This document shows positions 1 through 5,769 of a DNA stretch of 6,574 bases, piece by piece. The position numbers and the translations under genes were made by a program. Source of the stretch: Nitrospira bacterium HGW-Nitrospira-1 (GTDB lineage: Bacteria > Nitrospirota > Thermodesulfovibrionia > Thermodesulfovibrionales > UBA6898); NCBI GenBank assembly GCA_002839535.1, contig PGYF01000079.1:5831-12404 (forward strand), given 5' to 3'. Under the pieces are notes generated by a model that saw only the letters and a list, made by a program, of their open reading frames with translations, did no database searches and was not told the origin of the DNA. Each line of letters opens with the position of its first letter. Position 1 is the stretch's first letter.

Positions 1-447
1 GTTACTGGGCATTTTACAACCGTCTACCGCAAACATCTCCTTGCCTATCAGCCCCATTGCGTCACATGTCAGTAAAACCTGCAGAAATAATCTGATGATC
101 TCCTGGTCTGCCGAGGATATAAAATCCGCTATGGTTGTAAAGTGAGGACGGGTGTCTGCTGATAATGCCATGAATACTATGTTCTCTTCACAGCAACACG
201 CTATCTTCCTGCTTGAGGTGATGCCTCGTGAATAGGCATACAGTATTATCTTCAGAAGTATTGCCGGATCATACGCCGGCGCGCCGGTTTCGTCGTTCTG
301 GTAACGTAAGTCAAAGATGGAGAGGTCTATTTCGTTATCTAATAAATAATGAAGTGTATGTTCAAATGTCCCCGGAAGTATCTGCTTGTCAAAATGGATT
401 GGTATAAACTTCCCCTGAGCATAGTCGTATTCCTTGTATCTCGCCAT
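1..447 (-). CDS. IS1182-type transposase, N-terminal part (runs off left edge)
   Basis: The first 149 codons of a DDE transposase are visible; the gene is cut by the window start, so the C-terminal catalytic residues are not seen. The protein opens MARYKEYDYAQGKFIP, followed by FDKQILPGTFEHTLHYLLDN, then NDETGAPAYDPAILLKIILYAYSRGI at about residues 58-83. This is the arrangement of the IS1182/DUF772 (InsH N-terminal) transposase domain. The ATG at 447 is well supported: a strong AAGGAGG ribosome site lies just upstream on the minus strand, and the reading frame is intact to the edge. The element's outer end lies upstream at about 497-537. No frameshift or stop is seen, so the element may still be active. 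The family call comes from recognition of the N-terminal pattern; completeness cannot be judged. Confidence 0.85.
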   Translation of the reverse strand, partial: MARYKEYDYAQGKFIPIHFDKQILPGTFEHTLHYLLDNEIDLSIFDLRYQNDETGAPAYDPAILLKIILYAYSRGITSSRKIACCCEENIVFMALSADTRPHFTTIADFISSADQEIIRLFLQVLLTCDAMGLIGKEMFAVDGCKMPSN

Positions 448-537
448 TCTTTCCTCCTTGCTAACCCGTCTTTTTGCTTCTCGAAGAAAATGAATGACGT
501 TATTATAACGTTTTTAGACTTTTTCTACAGCTTCAAC
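1..537 (-). mobile_element. IS1182-family insertion sequence, upstream end
   Basis: This is the transposase gene plus about 90 bases of upstream DNA ending in a segment (497-537) that recurs at 3669-3709 with one mismatch in 41 bases. The recurrence, the loss of similarity on both sides, and the position just beyond the transposase start together mark it as the IS terminus. The exact outer base is uncertain: the perfect inverted-repeat part visible in the second copy would end at 529 (TGTAGAAAAAG on the minus strand), but the next eight bases (GTTGAAGC) are also shared. The distal end lies outside the window. Confidence 0.65.
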
Positions 538-538
538 A

Positions 539-643
539 ACGAACATAACCCGTCAGCGCCTCAAATTCATTAAGTATGACTCCTTTGAGTTTCTTCTTTG
601 CCTTCTGATACCTTGATGCAATTTCTTTAACTAAGATAGATAT
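539..643 (-). pseudogene. Remnant of an integrase-core (ISNCY-like) transposase, N-terminal
   Basis: Read leftward, this frame gives VKEIASRYQKAKKKLKGVIL, followed by NEFEALTGYVR. I recognise this as the N-terminal helix-turn-helix region of the integrase-core transposases whose consensus resembles EIAxRYxKAxKKxKGxILDEFxxLTGYxRKYA. The frame is closed by TAG upstream (644-646) with no ATG. It is cut after GYVR exactly where the IS1182 end begins, followed by a stop at 533-535. Only about 31 recognisable residues remain, so it is a dead fragment, split by the IS insertion and eroded on its other side. The family assignment is from memory of the motif, not from a search. Confidence 0.55.
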
Positions 644-727
644 CTATATATTATTACCGGTCATTACGGATTTCATGGCGGTCAGGCCGTTCGGAAGAAT
701 TAATTACAAAAAAAAGGAGGAAAATTT
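644..727 (+). promoter_or_regulatory. Leader of the transporter gene with strong ribosome site
   Basis: This short AT-rich stretch separates the transposase remnant from the transporter. A perfect 12-base palindrome (ATAGATATCTAT) lies at 636-647, followed by a TATATT run at 647-652 that could serve as a -10 element; I see no convincing -35. A purine-rich AAAAAGGAGG ribosome site ends at 720, seven bases before the ATG at 728, and it decides that start. Confidence 0.35.
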
Positions 728-2452
728 ATGGCAGAGGAAATTGTTAAAAATGTGGGCAAATGGGAATGGTCGGAAATGTGGAAAAAGGAAGACTGGTGGG
801 CCATTTGGCTCGGTTTTGCCATGTTGTTGTTTGGACTTTTTATTTACCTTAATAACGCGCCGGACGACTTACACCAGAAAATAGCCAAGGCAAATGTGAT
901 CCTGGCTGCTGAATCAGCCCGAGCGCCGTTTAAAACCGTGGCCTGGCACAAGGCGGTTGATGCAAAGAAGAAGCTCAAGGCCACCAGTTCAGATGCCGGC
1001 AAAAAAATCGCGCTGTACACTAAAGAACCGCATGGCTGGAGCAGCAACCCTCTGAACGCCTTTATGATGGGAAAGTCAGATGCCGAAGCAATAAAAGAGA
1101 AAGCGCTGGCAAAGTATGAAGCAGCCGAGGCCAAGGCAGCTGCTGCGCTGGAAGCAGCCATAGCAGCGGAGGCTGCTACAGCCGATTTCACCAATGAAAC
1201 CCTCAATGCCGAGGCCGTCACAGCCATTGATGCATGGCGGGCTGCGCATGAAAAAGCATCCAAGGCCAAGAAAAAAGCTGAGGCCAAACCGTATAACCAG
1301 ATTCCTTATTTGATCGGTCTGTGTATCTTTCTGGCCATTTTCTTTGGTATCGGCATGAAGGGCATGGGCAAGCCCACGATTAAATTCATGGTCGGGTTCG
1401 GGTTTGTTTTTCTTATTGCCGTGTTGTCCTTTGCCGCTGGCTCGAATGCCACCATGAAGAGTTTGGGCATTGGTTACGCTGCCTGGGCGATTCTATTCGG
1501 CCTGATTATCAGCAACACCGTCGGGACGCCAAAATGGGTGATGCCTGCTGTTCAGACCGAATATTACATTAAAACCGGCCTGGTCATTCTGGGCGCTGAA
1601 ATTCTGTTCGGAAAAATCCTCTCCATCGGGGTGCCGGGCATTTTTGTCGCATGGGTAGTTACTCCCATTGTATTGGTCTGTACTTATATTTTCGGCCAGA
1701 AAATCGTCAAAATGCCATCAAAAACTCTTAACATAACTATTTCAGCAGACATGTCGGTTTGCGGTGTTTCGGCTGCTATTGCCACTGCCGCGGCCTGTCG
1801 GGCCAAGAAAGAGGAGTTGACGCTGGCTGTCGGCCTGTCTTTGGTCTTTACCTCTATCATGATGATTCTTATGCCGGCGTTTATCAAGGCAGTTGGCATG
1901 CCCCATGTGCTTGGGGGCGCATGGATGGGCGGAACAATTGATGCTACCGGCGCTGTGGCGGCCGCAGGGGCTTTTCTCAGCGACAAGGCCCTTTATGTTG
2001 CTGCGACGGTGAAAATGATTCAAAATGTTCTTATCGGCATTATCGCTTTTTGTGTGGCTGTGTACTGGTGCGCCAAGGTAGATTGTGTGCCGGGCGAGCG
2101 GGTAAGCAAGATGGAAATATGGTACAGATTTCCCAAATTCGTTATCGGTTTTATGGCTGCTTCGATTATTTTCTCTCTGATAGCTCAAAGCATGGGAAAT
2201 GATGTGTCCTATGCACTTATCGATCATGGCGCTATTGGTGGCATGTCCAAAATCTTCAGAGGCTGGTTTTTCTGCCTGGCTTTTGTCAGTATTGGACTGG
2301 CAACAAACTTTCGTGAACTTAAGCACCAATTCGCGGGGGGCAAGCCGCTTATCCTCTACGTTTGCGGTCAATCGCTGAACCTTATTTTGACCCTGTTAAT
2401 GGCATACATCATGTTCTACAAGGTGTTTCCTGAAATTACGGCAAGGATTTAA
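728..2452 (+). CDS. YeiH/UPF0324-family putative sulfate exporter, long form with N-terminal coiled-coil insert
   Basis: This 574-residue inner-membrane protein has its C-terminal two thirds (about residues 195-565) matching the Cons_hypoth698 (PF03601) family, often annotated as putative sulfate exporters. The transported substrate is not experimentally settled for most members. Visible family landmarks are LFGLIISNTVG (256-266), SADMSVCGVSAA (339-350), GGTIDATGAVAAAG (401-414) and VKMIQNVLIGI (428-438). Before the core is one hydrophobic helix (about 24-42), then about 140 polar residues rich in Ala, Lys and Glu (about 45-187) that look helical or coiled-coil, and then a run of further membrane segments. 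The E. coli YeiH type is about 350 residues, so this is the enlarged form. A strong AAGGAGG site precedes the ATG. The frame is intact and followed by tandem GGATTTAA repeats around the stop. The family is well supported; the function of the extra domain is unknown. Confidence 0.88.
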   Translation: MAEEIVKNVGKWEWSEMWKKEDWWAIWLGFAMLLFGLFIYLNNAPDDLHQKIAKANVILAAESARAPFKTVAWHKAVDAKKKLKATSSDAGKKIALYTKEPHGWSSNPLNAFMMGKSDAEAIKEKALAKYEAAEAKAAAALEAAIAAEAATADFTNETLNAEAVTAIDAWRAAHEKASKAKKKAEAKPYNQIPYLIGLCIFLAIFFGIGMKGMGKPTIKFMVGFGFVFLIAVLSFAAGSNATMKSLGIGYAAWAILFGLIISNTVGTPKWVMPAVQTEYYIKTGLVILGAEILFGKILSIGVPGIFVAWVVTPIVLVCTYIFGQKIVKMPSKTLNITISADMSVCGVSAAIATAAACRAKKEELTLAVGLSLVFTSIMMILMPAFIKAVGMPHVLGGAWMGGTIDATGAVAAAGAFLSDKALYVAATVKMIQNVLIGIIAFCVAVYWCAKVDCVPGERVSKMEIWYRFPKFVIGFMAASIIFSLIAQSMGNDVSYALIDHGAIGGMSKIFRGWFFCLAFVSIGLATNFRELKHQFAGGKPLILYVCGQSLNLILTLLMAYIMFYKVFPEITARI

Positions 2453-2462
2453 GGATTTAAGG

Positions 2463-2697
2463 ATGAAGAGATGCGGTGTTGCTATGACTATTATGCCCCG
2501 TATTAGTGAAAAAACAGCCGATGTTGTGAAACGCTTCGCAGGTCTTATAGCAGATACCAGCGCTGAAGCCTATTGTACAGGCCATCGATGAAAGGGGCAT
2601 CGAAGCTAACATGTATTTCTATACGGAGGTGGAAGAATTCTCTGAAGCCAACATTAACATGAATAATACAAGGGCCTATCCACCAAGGTCTCCTTAG
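2463..2697 (+). pseudogene. Small unrecognised reading frame with an apparent +1 frameshift
   Basis: An ATG at 2463, eleven bases after the transporter stop and preceded by AAGGATTTAAGG, opens a 42-codon frame (MKRCGVAMTIMPRISEK, then TADVVKRFAGLIADTSAEA) ending at TGA 2589-2591. The adjacent frame is open from 2551 to TAG 2695-2697 and reads LKPIVQAIDERGIEANMYFY, then TEVEEFSEANINMNN, with no start of its own. Joining the two near 2551-2563 by skipping one base gives a plausible, protein-like product of about 77 residues. The simplest reading is one small gene translated with the transporter and broken by a one-base insertion, or a sequencing error. I do not recognise the family, and programmed frameshifting cannot be excluded. 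Confidence 0.45.
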
Positions 2698-2707
2698 CAT
2701 GAAAAAC

Positions 2708-2744
2708 ACCACGGGGGGAGCTTATTTAATCGCGCCCCCGTGGT
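2708..2744. terminator. GC-rich hairpin, probable (bidirectional) terminator
   Basis: ACCACGGGGG (2708-2717) pairs perfectly with CCCCCGTGGT (2735-2744), giving a 10-bp stem with a 17-base loop. On the minus strand it is followed by TGTTTTTC, a short T run, whereas on the plus strand the tail is only TTTGCT. It lies just after the frameshifted frame and 23 bases before the next ATG, so it probably marks the end of the transporter transcript or attenuates read-through into the next gene. Confidence 0.5.
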
Positions 2745-2766
2745 TTGCTAAAAAACAGGAACATCG

Positions 2767-3351
2767 ATGACTTCACAAGAGTCAAAAAAAACACTGATCC
2801 TTGAAGATGAAGAGCGTTTTGCCCACGCTGTGTCAGATAACATCATTAATAAACCGCAGATTACTGTATGGATGATTCTTATTCCGATCATCCTTGTTTA
2901 TCACATGTATCGTTATCAAAGATACGTCAAAGGCCGCAACTCGTTTGTTGAAAACTATCTTGATGATCGAAGGCAGGCGCTGGAGGAAGCATACACTTCG
3001 TTTGCCGGCAACCGTAAACCTGATTTTGCCAAACTAATTAAGCTGTCCGATGAACCGGATGGCGCGGCAAAAAAGTATAATGCCTGGCTTGAAACGATAG
3101 TGAGTCATTACCAGCATCTGTTTCGTGCCGAAGGGGATAGCTATGATGCGCTCGTTCGATCATCGTATAAAAATCGCGCCAATTATCTTCGTTTTCTTAA
3201 CAAACTCAATGAGGTTGAAAGGCAGCTCAATGCTGCATTAAAACCCTGTTTTGAGGAAACGGCTGAAAGCGTTGATGAAATCATCTTTCGAATGGAAAAA
3301 TGTTCCGAAGAGCTTCGAAAAGATCAGGCGACAAGAATATTTTCTATATGA
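2767..3351 (+). CDS. Single-pass membrane protein of unknown function, 194 residues
   Basis: The ATG at 2767 has an AGGA ribosome site six bases upstream. Residues 1-30 are polar and acidic. Residues 31-47 (QITVWMILIPIILVYHM) form one membrane segment, followed by a basic stretch (YRYQRYVKGR). This fits a short N-terminal cytoplasmic tail only weakly, because positive charges sit on the distal side and favour a cytoplasmic C-terminal domain. The remaining 140 residues are mostly helical and charged, with NAWLETIVSHYQHLFRAEGD in the middle and a Glu/Arg-rich C-terminal helix (about 145-190) that could be coiled-coil. No enzyme motif is visible. Its position after a YeiH-type transporter suggests a functional partnership, and similar small proteins in Desulfobacterota come to mind, but I cannot name the family with confidence. 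Confidence 0.7.
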   Translation: MTSQESKKTLILEDEERFAHAVSDNIINKPQITVWMILIPIILVYHMYRYQRYVKGRNSFVENYLDDRRQALEEAYTSFAGNRKPDFAKLIKLSDEPDGAAKKYNAWLETIVSHYQHLFRAEGDSYDALVRSSYKNRANYLRFLNKLNEVERQLNAALKPCFEETAESVDEIIFRMEKCSEELRKDQATRIFSI

Positions 3352-3385
3352 TTTTAAAACCCAGACAAAAAAAGGAGAAAGCATA

Positions 3386-3550
3386 ATAAATAAAATTAGC
3401 AGGAGAAAAATGTTGTTAATAATGGGCGGTTCTTTGGCAGGAACAACCCTTGCTATGGCCGGTTCAGGCATAAGTTTTGCCAAGGAAAAGCCCCATGGAC
3501 CATTCAAACTGGCGCAAAAACCCTTTTCCTGGGCACCCAGACGACGTTAG
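3386..3550 (+). pseudogene. Truncated Tat-signal exported protein lacking an ATG start
   Basis: A frame reading NKISRRKMLLIMGGSLAGTT, then LAMAGSGISFAKEK, has the features of a twin-arginine signal peptide: SRRKML, a hydrophobic core, and probable cleavage after SFA. A good ribosome site (AGGAG, 3373-3377) sits eight bases before an ATA codon at 3386 where ATG would be expected; the first ATG (3410) lies after the twin arginines and would destroy the export signal. The mature part is only about 20 residues (KEKPHGPFKLAQKPFSW, then APRRR) before TAG at 3548-3550, just where IS200-like tail DNA starts. It is probably the head of an exported enzyme cut by that element. The KPHGPFKL-x-x-x-PF pattern faintly recalls the start of Fe/Mn superoxide dismutases, which is a guess. 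It is 34 bases after the preceding gene, so it was likely in the same operon. Confidence 0.5.
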
Positions 3551-3594
3551 GGGGGACGTTGATACCTAACGAGCATTTAGCCTGACCATGACCA

Positions 3595-3650
3595 TCATTT
3601 TGCTTCTGCCCTCTCGACCAAACGCGAGATACTGGATGCCGCCACGCCCA
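3595..3650 (-). pseudogene. C-terminal tail of a REP-associated/IS200-like tyrosine transposase
   Basis: Read leftward, the codons give MGVAASSISRLVERAEAK followed by TGA at 3595-3597. This resembles the closing helix-turn-helix tail of REP-associated (RAYT, Y1) transposases, which typically end in a -GVxxSxISRxxxR-E- pattern. It is followed by GTTAGGTATCAACGTCCCCCC (3547-3567), C-rich DNA of the kind I associate with the 3' flanks of such genes. The upstream part of the gene is missing because the 51-bp palindrome abuts at 3651. The fragment is very short and the call rests on pattern recognition only. Confidence 0.4.
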
Positions 3651-3701
3651 TGTAGAAAAAGTCTAAAAACGTTATAATAACGTTTTTAGACTTTTTCTAC
3701 A
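3651..3701. repeat. 51-bp near-perfect palindrome derived from IS1182-type ends
   Basis: TGTAGAAAAAGTCTAAAAAC and its continuation form 25-base arms that are exact reverse complements around a single central base (3676). The right arm plus the following GCTTCAAC matches 497-537, the end of the IS1182-type element, with one mismatch at the central base. The simplest reading is two opposite IS ends fused head to head with the interior lost, or a minimal non-autonomous derivative. It would form a very stable hairpin in RNA and may stop transcription coming leftward from the methyltransferase gene. Confidence 0.85.
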
Positions 3702-3767
3702 GCTTCAACGCTAAGTTCAGCGGCGCGGCGGTTTTATGCCGCGTTCCTCTTGAGCGATTTGTTATGC
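3702..3767 (-). other. attC: Integron attC-like recombination site of the restriction-modification cassette
   Basis: On the minus strand the order is R'' GCATAAC (3767-3761), spacer AAAT, L'' arm CGCTCAAG, a central stem GCCGCG/CGCGGC (3738-3743 with 3724-3729), L' arm CTTAGCG, and R' GTTGAAGC (3709-3702). CGCTCAAG pairs with CTTAGCG leaving one extra base (3752), the single bulged base attC sites use to mark strand and direction. It begins five bases after the methyltransferase stop codon. The closing CTTAGCGTT is very like known attC ends. The R' box overlaps sequence also shared with the IS end at 530-537, so its last six bases may be IS-derived, not from a following cassette. Confidence 0.7.
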
Positions 3768-3771
3768 AGTT

Positions 3772-4737
3772 TTATATGCTTTGCCGTGTCCACTCTTCAT
3801 TTGATTTTATGGTTCTTGAAGGCGGTTCGTGTTCAAATAGATTTTTCTGGCTTGAATGTGACTTTATCCTTCGATTTGCCAGTTCTACATATTTAGGTTC
3901 GATGTCATACCCGATGTAATGCCTGCCATCCTTCAACGCTGCAAGACAGGCGGTTCCACTGCCACAAAACGGGTCTAAGACAACATCTTTCTCGAAAGTA
4001 TATAGCTGGATAAGGCGGTGTGGCAGTTCCTCTGGAAAGGGTGCAGGATGTCCAATACTACGGGCTGAGACGGCGGGAAATGTCCAAACGCTCTTTGTCC
4101 ATTCAAGGAACTCTTCTTTAGCTATCGTATCGTTATTATTTCCTCGTTTCCTCGAAAAGGATTCCTTTGAAAAAACTAAAATATATTCGTGAATGTCTCT
4201 TAATACAGGGTTTGCCGCCGATTGCCAGCTTCCCCATGCGGTTGAAGGGCTTGCGCTTGATGCCTTGTTCCAGATGATTTCACCACGCATGAAATAGCCA
4301 AGTTGAAGCATGTCCTCTATGATGTAGCTATGGAGCGGTATGTACGGTTTCCTTCCGAGATTGGCAACATTTATACATGTTCTTCCGCCCGTAACCAGTT
4401 TTTTGTAAGTCTCCTTGAACACCGCCTTTAGTAATGTTCTGTATTCATCAAGGGAAAGGTCTTTGTCATATTCTTTCTTTACATTATATGGTGGTGATGT
4501 GACCATTAAATGAACACTGTAGTCGGGGATATCATCCATTATCTCGCTTGATTTGCAGTAGATTTTATCAAGGTTTTCATCGGGGATATGATTCTCAATA
4601 ATTTTAATCGTTTCAAGCGGCTTTTTACCCGCATATAATTTGCTATCATAAAACTCCGAAGAATCATGATTGATTCGCCCCGGAGTCCCGAAAGAACTCG
4701 TTTTCGTTCCATTGCGTCTATGCTTTAACTCTTTCAT
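3772..4737 (-). CDS. Site-specific DNA methyltransferase, beta class (probably N4-cytosine)
   Basis: This 321-residue protein transfers a methyl group from S-adenosylmethionine to an exocyclic amino group and protects the host from the neighbouring nuclease. The catalytic motif IV TSPPYN is at residues 80-85. The cofactor motif I DPFCGSGT is at 255-262, followed by GYDIEPKYVELA (277-288). SIGHPAPFPEELPHRLI (227-243) looks like motif X. The order IV before I defines the beta class of the N4/N6 family (PF01555). SPPY, not DPPY, is usual for N4-methylcytosine enzymes, so that is favoured but not proven. The start at 4737 lies six bases after the endonuclease stop, with an AAGGAAG ribosome site inside the end of that gene, so the two are co-translated. 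The attC site follows almost immediately. The frame is intact; the recognition sequence cannot be read from the protein. Confidence 0.9.
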   Translation of the reverse strand: MKELKHRRNGTKTSSFGTPGRINHDSSEFYDSKLYAGKKPLETIKIIENHIPDENLDKIYCKSSEIMDDIPDYSVHLMVTSPPYNVKKEYDKDLSLDEYRTLLKAVFKETYKKLVTGGRTCINVANLGRKPYIPLHSYIIEDMLQLGYFMRGEIIWNKASSASPSTAWGSWQSAANPVLRDIHEYILVFSKESFSRKRGNNNDTIAKEEFLEWTKSVWTFPAVSARSIGHPAPFPEELPHRLIQLYTFEKDVVLDPFCGSGTACLAALKDGRHYIGYDIEPKYVELANRRIKSHSSQKNLFEHEPPSRTIKSNEEWTRQSI

Positions 4738-4743
4738 ATTTTG

Positions 4744-5613
4744 CTATTCTTCCTTGATAAGTTTTAAAAAGACTTCTGCCTTCTTTTCGTAGGTTCCTTC
4801 ACGGTTGGCAGTCTCGATAATCTTTCCTAATTCTTTTTTGCTTTTCATGCTGGAAAAGAAATTCCTTTCCTCTGACAGTAAGACATTAAAGGCATTCCTT
4901 AGCTCTTCAAAACTATCAAACCTGTTGAATCCCTGCTTTTCGGTCTTCTTTATGTTCTCTCCATTATCATCCAACGGCTGAGGGTTTACAGACCAGAAGC
5001 CTTGTATAATTCCTGCGAGCTTCAGGTGGTCAACCTTAGGATAATAGCTATTTGTAATGGGCGTATTGCCCATCACAATAATAGGTATCCTTGCGGCCTT
5101 GAAGCTTGAAACCCTTATGTTTATGCTCTTGCCGATGCCCTTCAACATTGAATCGGAACGCAACAAGCCAGGATTACCCTGATGTGTCTTATAGTCACCG
5201 ATGCAAGACAATGTCTTCTCCCCTTGTAACTCCCAGTTCCAGACAATGGACATCTTTACCTCAATTATAGCCACGATGTCCTCTGGTCGCTGATTGATAT
5301 TCTTGCTTTTTGAAATGACAACATCAGCAGGGGACATATTTGTCAAGGCAATCTCGTCACAGATTGCGCCTTGAACGGCAAACAGTCCCTTATCTTTGAC
5401 GACTTCTTGGATTAAGTCCGTTGTCCATTTCTCAGTAAAATTCCCGATTAATGCGTTTCTGCTTTGGAGGGTGCTTTTCTTGCCATCATAGCCTTTGGGC
5501 CAGTAGGCAAGGTATCTATTTTTATCGGTTACATAGAACAACTGTTCTGGAGTGGCAAATTTAACGGATTCAGTGAAAAACTTACTTTCAACATCTTTGT
5601 TCCAAAGTTCCAT
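4744..5613 (-). CDS. Type II restriction endonuclease, PD-(D/E)XK-like
   Basis: This 289-residue protein sits directly upstream of the methyltransferase in the same transcript. A PD-(D/E)XK-type active site is visible: SPADVVIS with Asp97, then 21 residues on AIIEVKMS with Glu118 and Lys120, preceded by a helix carrying Glu61 (NFTEKWTTDLIQEV) that can supply the extra acidic residue. A later LLRSDSMLKGIGKSINIR (150-167) has the look of a conserved restriction-enzyme segment. The size suits a type IIP enzyme. I do not recognise the specificity. The ATG at 5613 has no clear ribosome site, but it is preceded within 10 bases by a -10-like element (5623-5628), so a nearly leaderless transcript is possible. 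The nuclease gene coming before the methylase gene is notable for a mobile system, since protection must be established first in a new host. Confidence 0.8.
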   Translation of the reverse strand: MELWNKDVESKFFTESVKFATPEQLFYVTDKNRYLAYWPKGYDGKKSTLQSRNALIGNFTEKWTTDLIQEVVKDKGLFAVQGAICDEIALTNMSPADVVISKSKNINQRPEDIVAIIEVKMSIVWNWELQGEKTLSCIGDYKTHQGNPGLLRSDSMLKGIGKSINIRVSSFKAARIPIIVMGNTPITNSYYPKVDHLKLAGIIQGFWSVNPQPLDDNGENIKKTEKQGFNRFDSFEELRNAFNVLLSEERNFFSSMKSKKELGKIIETANREGTYEKKAEVFLKLIKEE

Positions 5614-5622
5614 AGTGTGGGG

Positions 5623-5651
5623 ATTCTACCTTTTTTAAATTAAGATTTAAA
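5623..5651 (-). promoter_or_regulatory. Promoter-like site inside the restriction-modification cassette
   Basis: On the minus strand TTTAAA (5651-5646) is followed after 17 bases by TAGAAT (5628-5623), four and five of six matches to the -35 and -10 consensus. Only nine bases separate the -10 from the nuclease ATG, so transcription would begin at or a few bases before the start codon. An imperfect palindrome, AAGATTTAAAGTCTT (5642-5656), overlaps the -35 and could bind a regulator; no C-protein gene is seen. Confidence 0.4.
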
Positions 5652-5679
5652 GTCTTTTCTTGGGCATGGTATTGTAGAC

Positions 5680-5769
5680 GCATAACGCCTGCGTAACCCG
5701 CGCGGCGTGACCACACTCCCGAAAAATAACCCGATAATTTGCCGCGTCGGGTTCACGCGGTTGTTAGCA
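5680..5769 (-). other. attC: Integron attC recombination site of the first cassette
   Basis: On the minus strand it reads R'' TGCTAAC (5769-5763), spacer, left arm, 34-base loop, right arm, spacer, R' GTTATGC (5686-5680). The arms (5741-5758 with 5691-5706) make 16 consecutive base pairs interrupted only by two single extra bases, 5747 and 5754. Both are on the R''-proximal arm, which is where integron attC sites carry the extrahelical bases that dictate strand choice. This asymmetry fixes the site's direction as minus, the same as the genes. R'' and R' do not pair fully with each other here because, in an integrated array, the last six bases of R' belong to the next cassette. It lies 26 bases after the stop codon at 5796. 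Confidence 0.85.

Larger units (their letters stand above)
3709..5685 (-). mobile_element. Integron gene cassette 2: two-gene restriction-modification cassette
   Basis: The bounds are the predicted G^TT cut points: in the R' box at 5686/5685 on the right and in R' at 3709/3708 on the left. The length is 1977 bases, long for a cassette but accounted for by two genes. The cassette starts TTATGC; with the G that ends it, circularisation gives GTTATGC, exactly complementary to the R'' box GCATAAC at 3761-3767. Both genes run in the cassette's forward direction. A promoter-like sequence of its own lies before the first gene. Confidence 0.65.

Noticed and set aside
349..573. Plus-strand frame over the transposase start and IS end
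   Set aside because: It is antisense to the IS1182-type gene and crosses the IS boundary, so it is not a real gene.
844..1287. 147-codon minus-strand open frame, rich in Ala and Ser
   Set aside because: It is antisense to the Ala/Lys/Glu-rich segment of the transporter; the open frame is a by-product of GC-rich alanine codons and has no ribosome site or recognisable domain.
1742..2371. 209-codon minus-strand open frame
   Set aside because: It lies wholly within the conserved membrane core of the transporter on the other strand, and its composition is not protein-like for any family I know.
3251..3385. Upstream extension of the Tat-signal frame into the 194-residue gene
   Set aside because: This part overlaps the established gene in another frame, and a signal peptide buried about 50 residues in would make no sense; the ribosome site at 3373-3377 points to a start near 3386.
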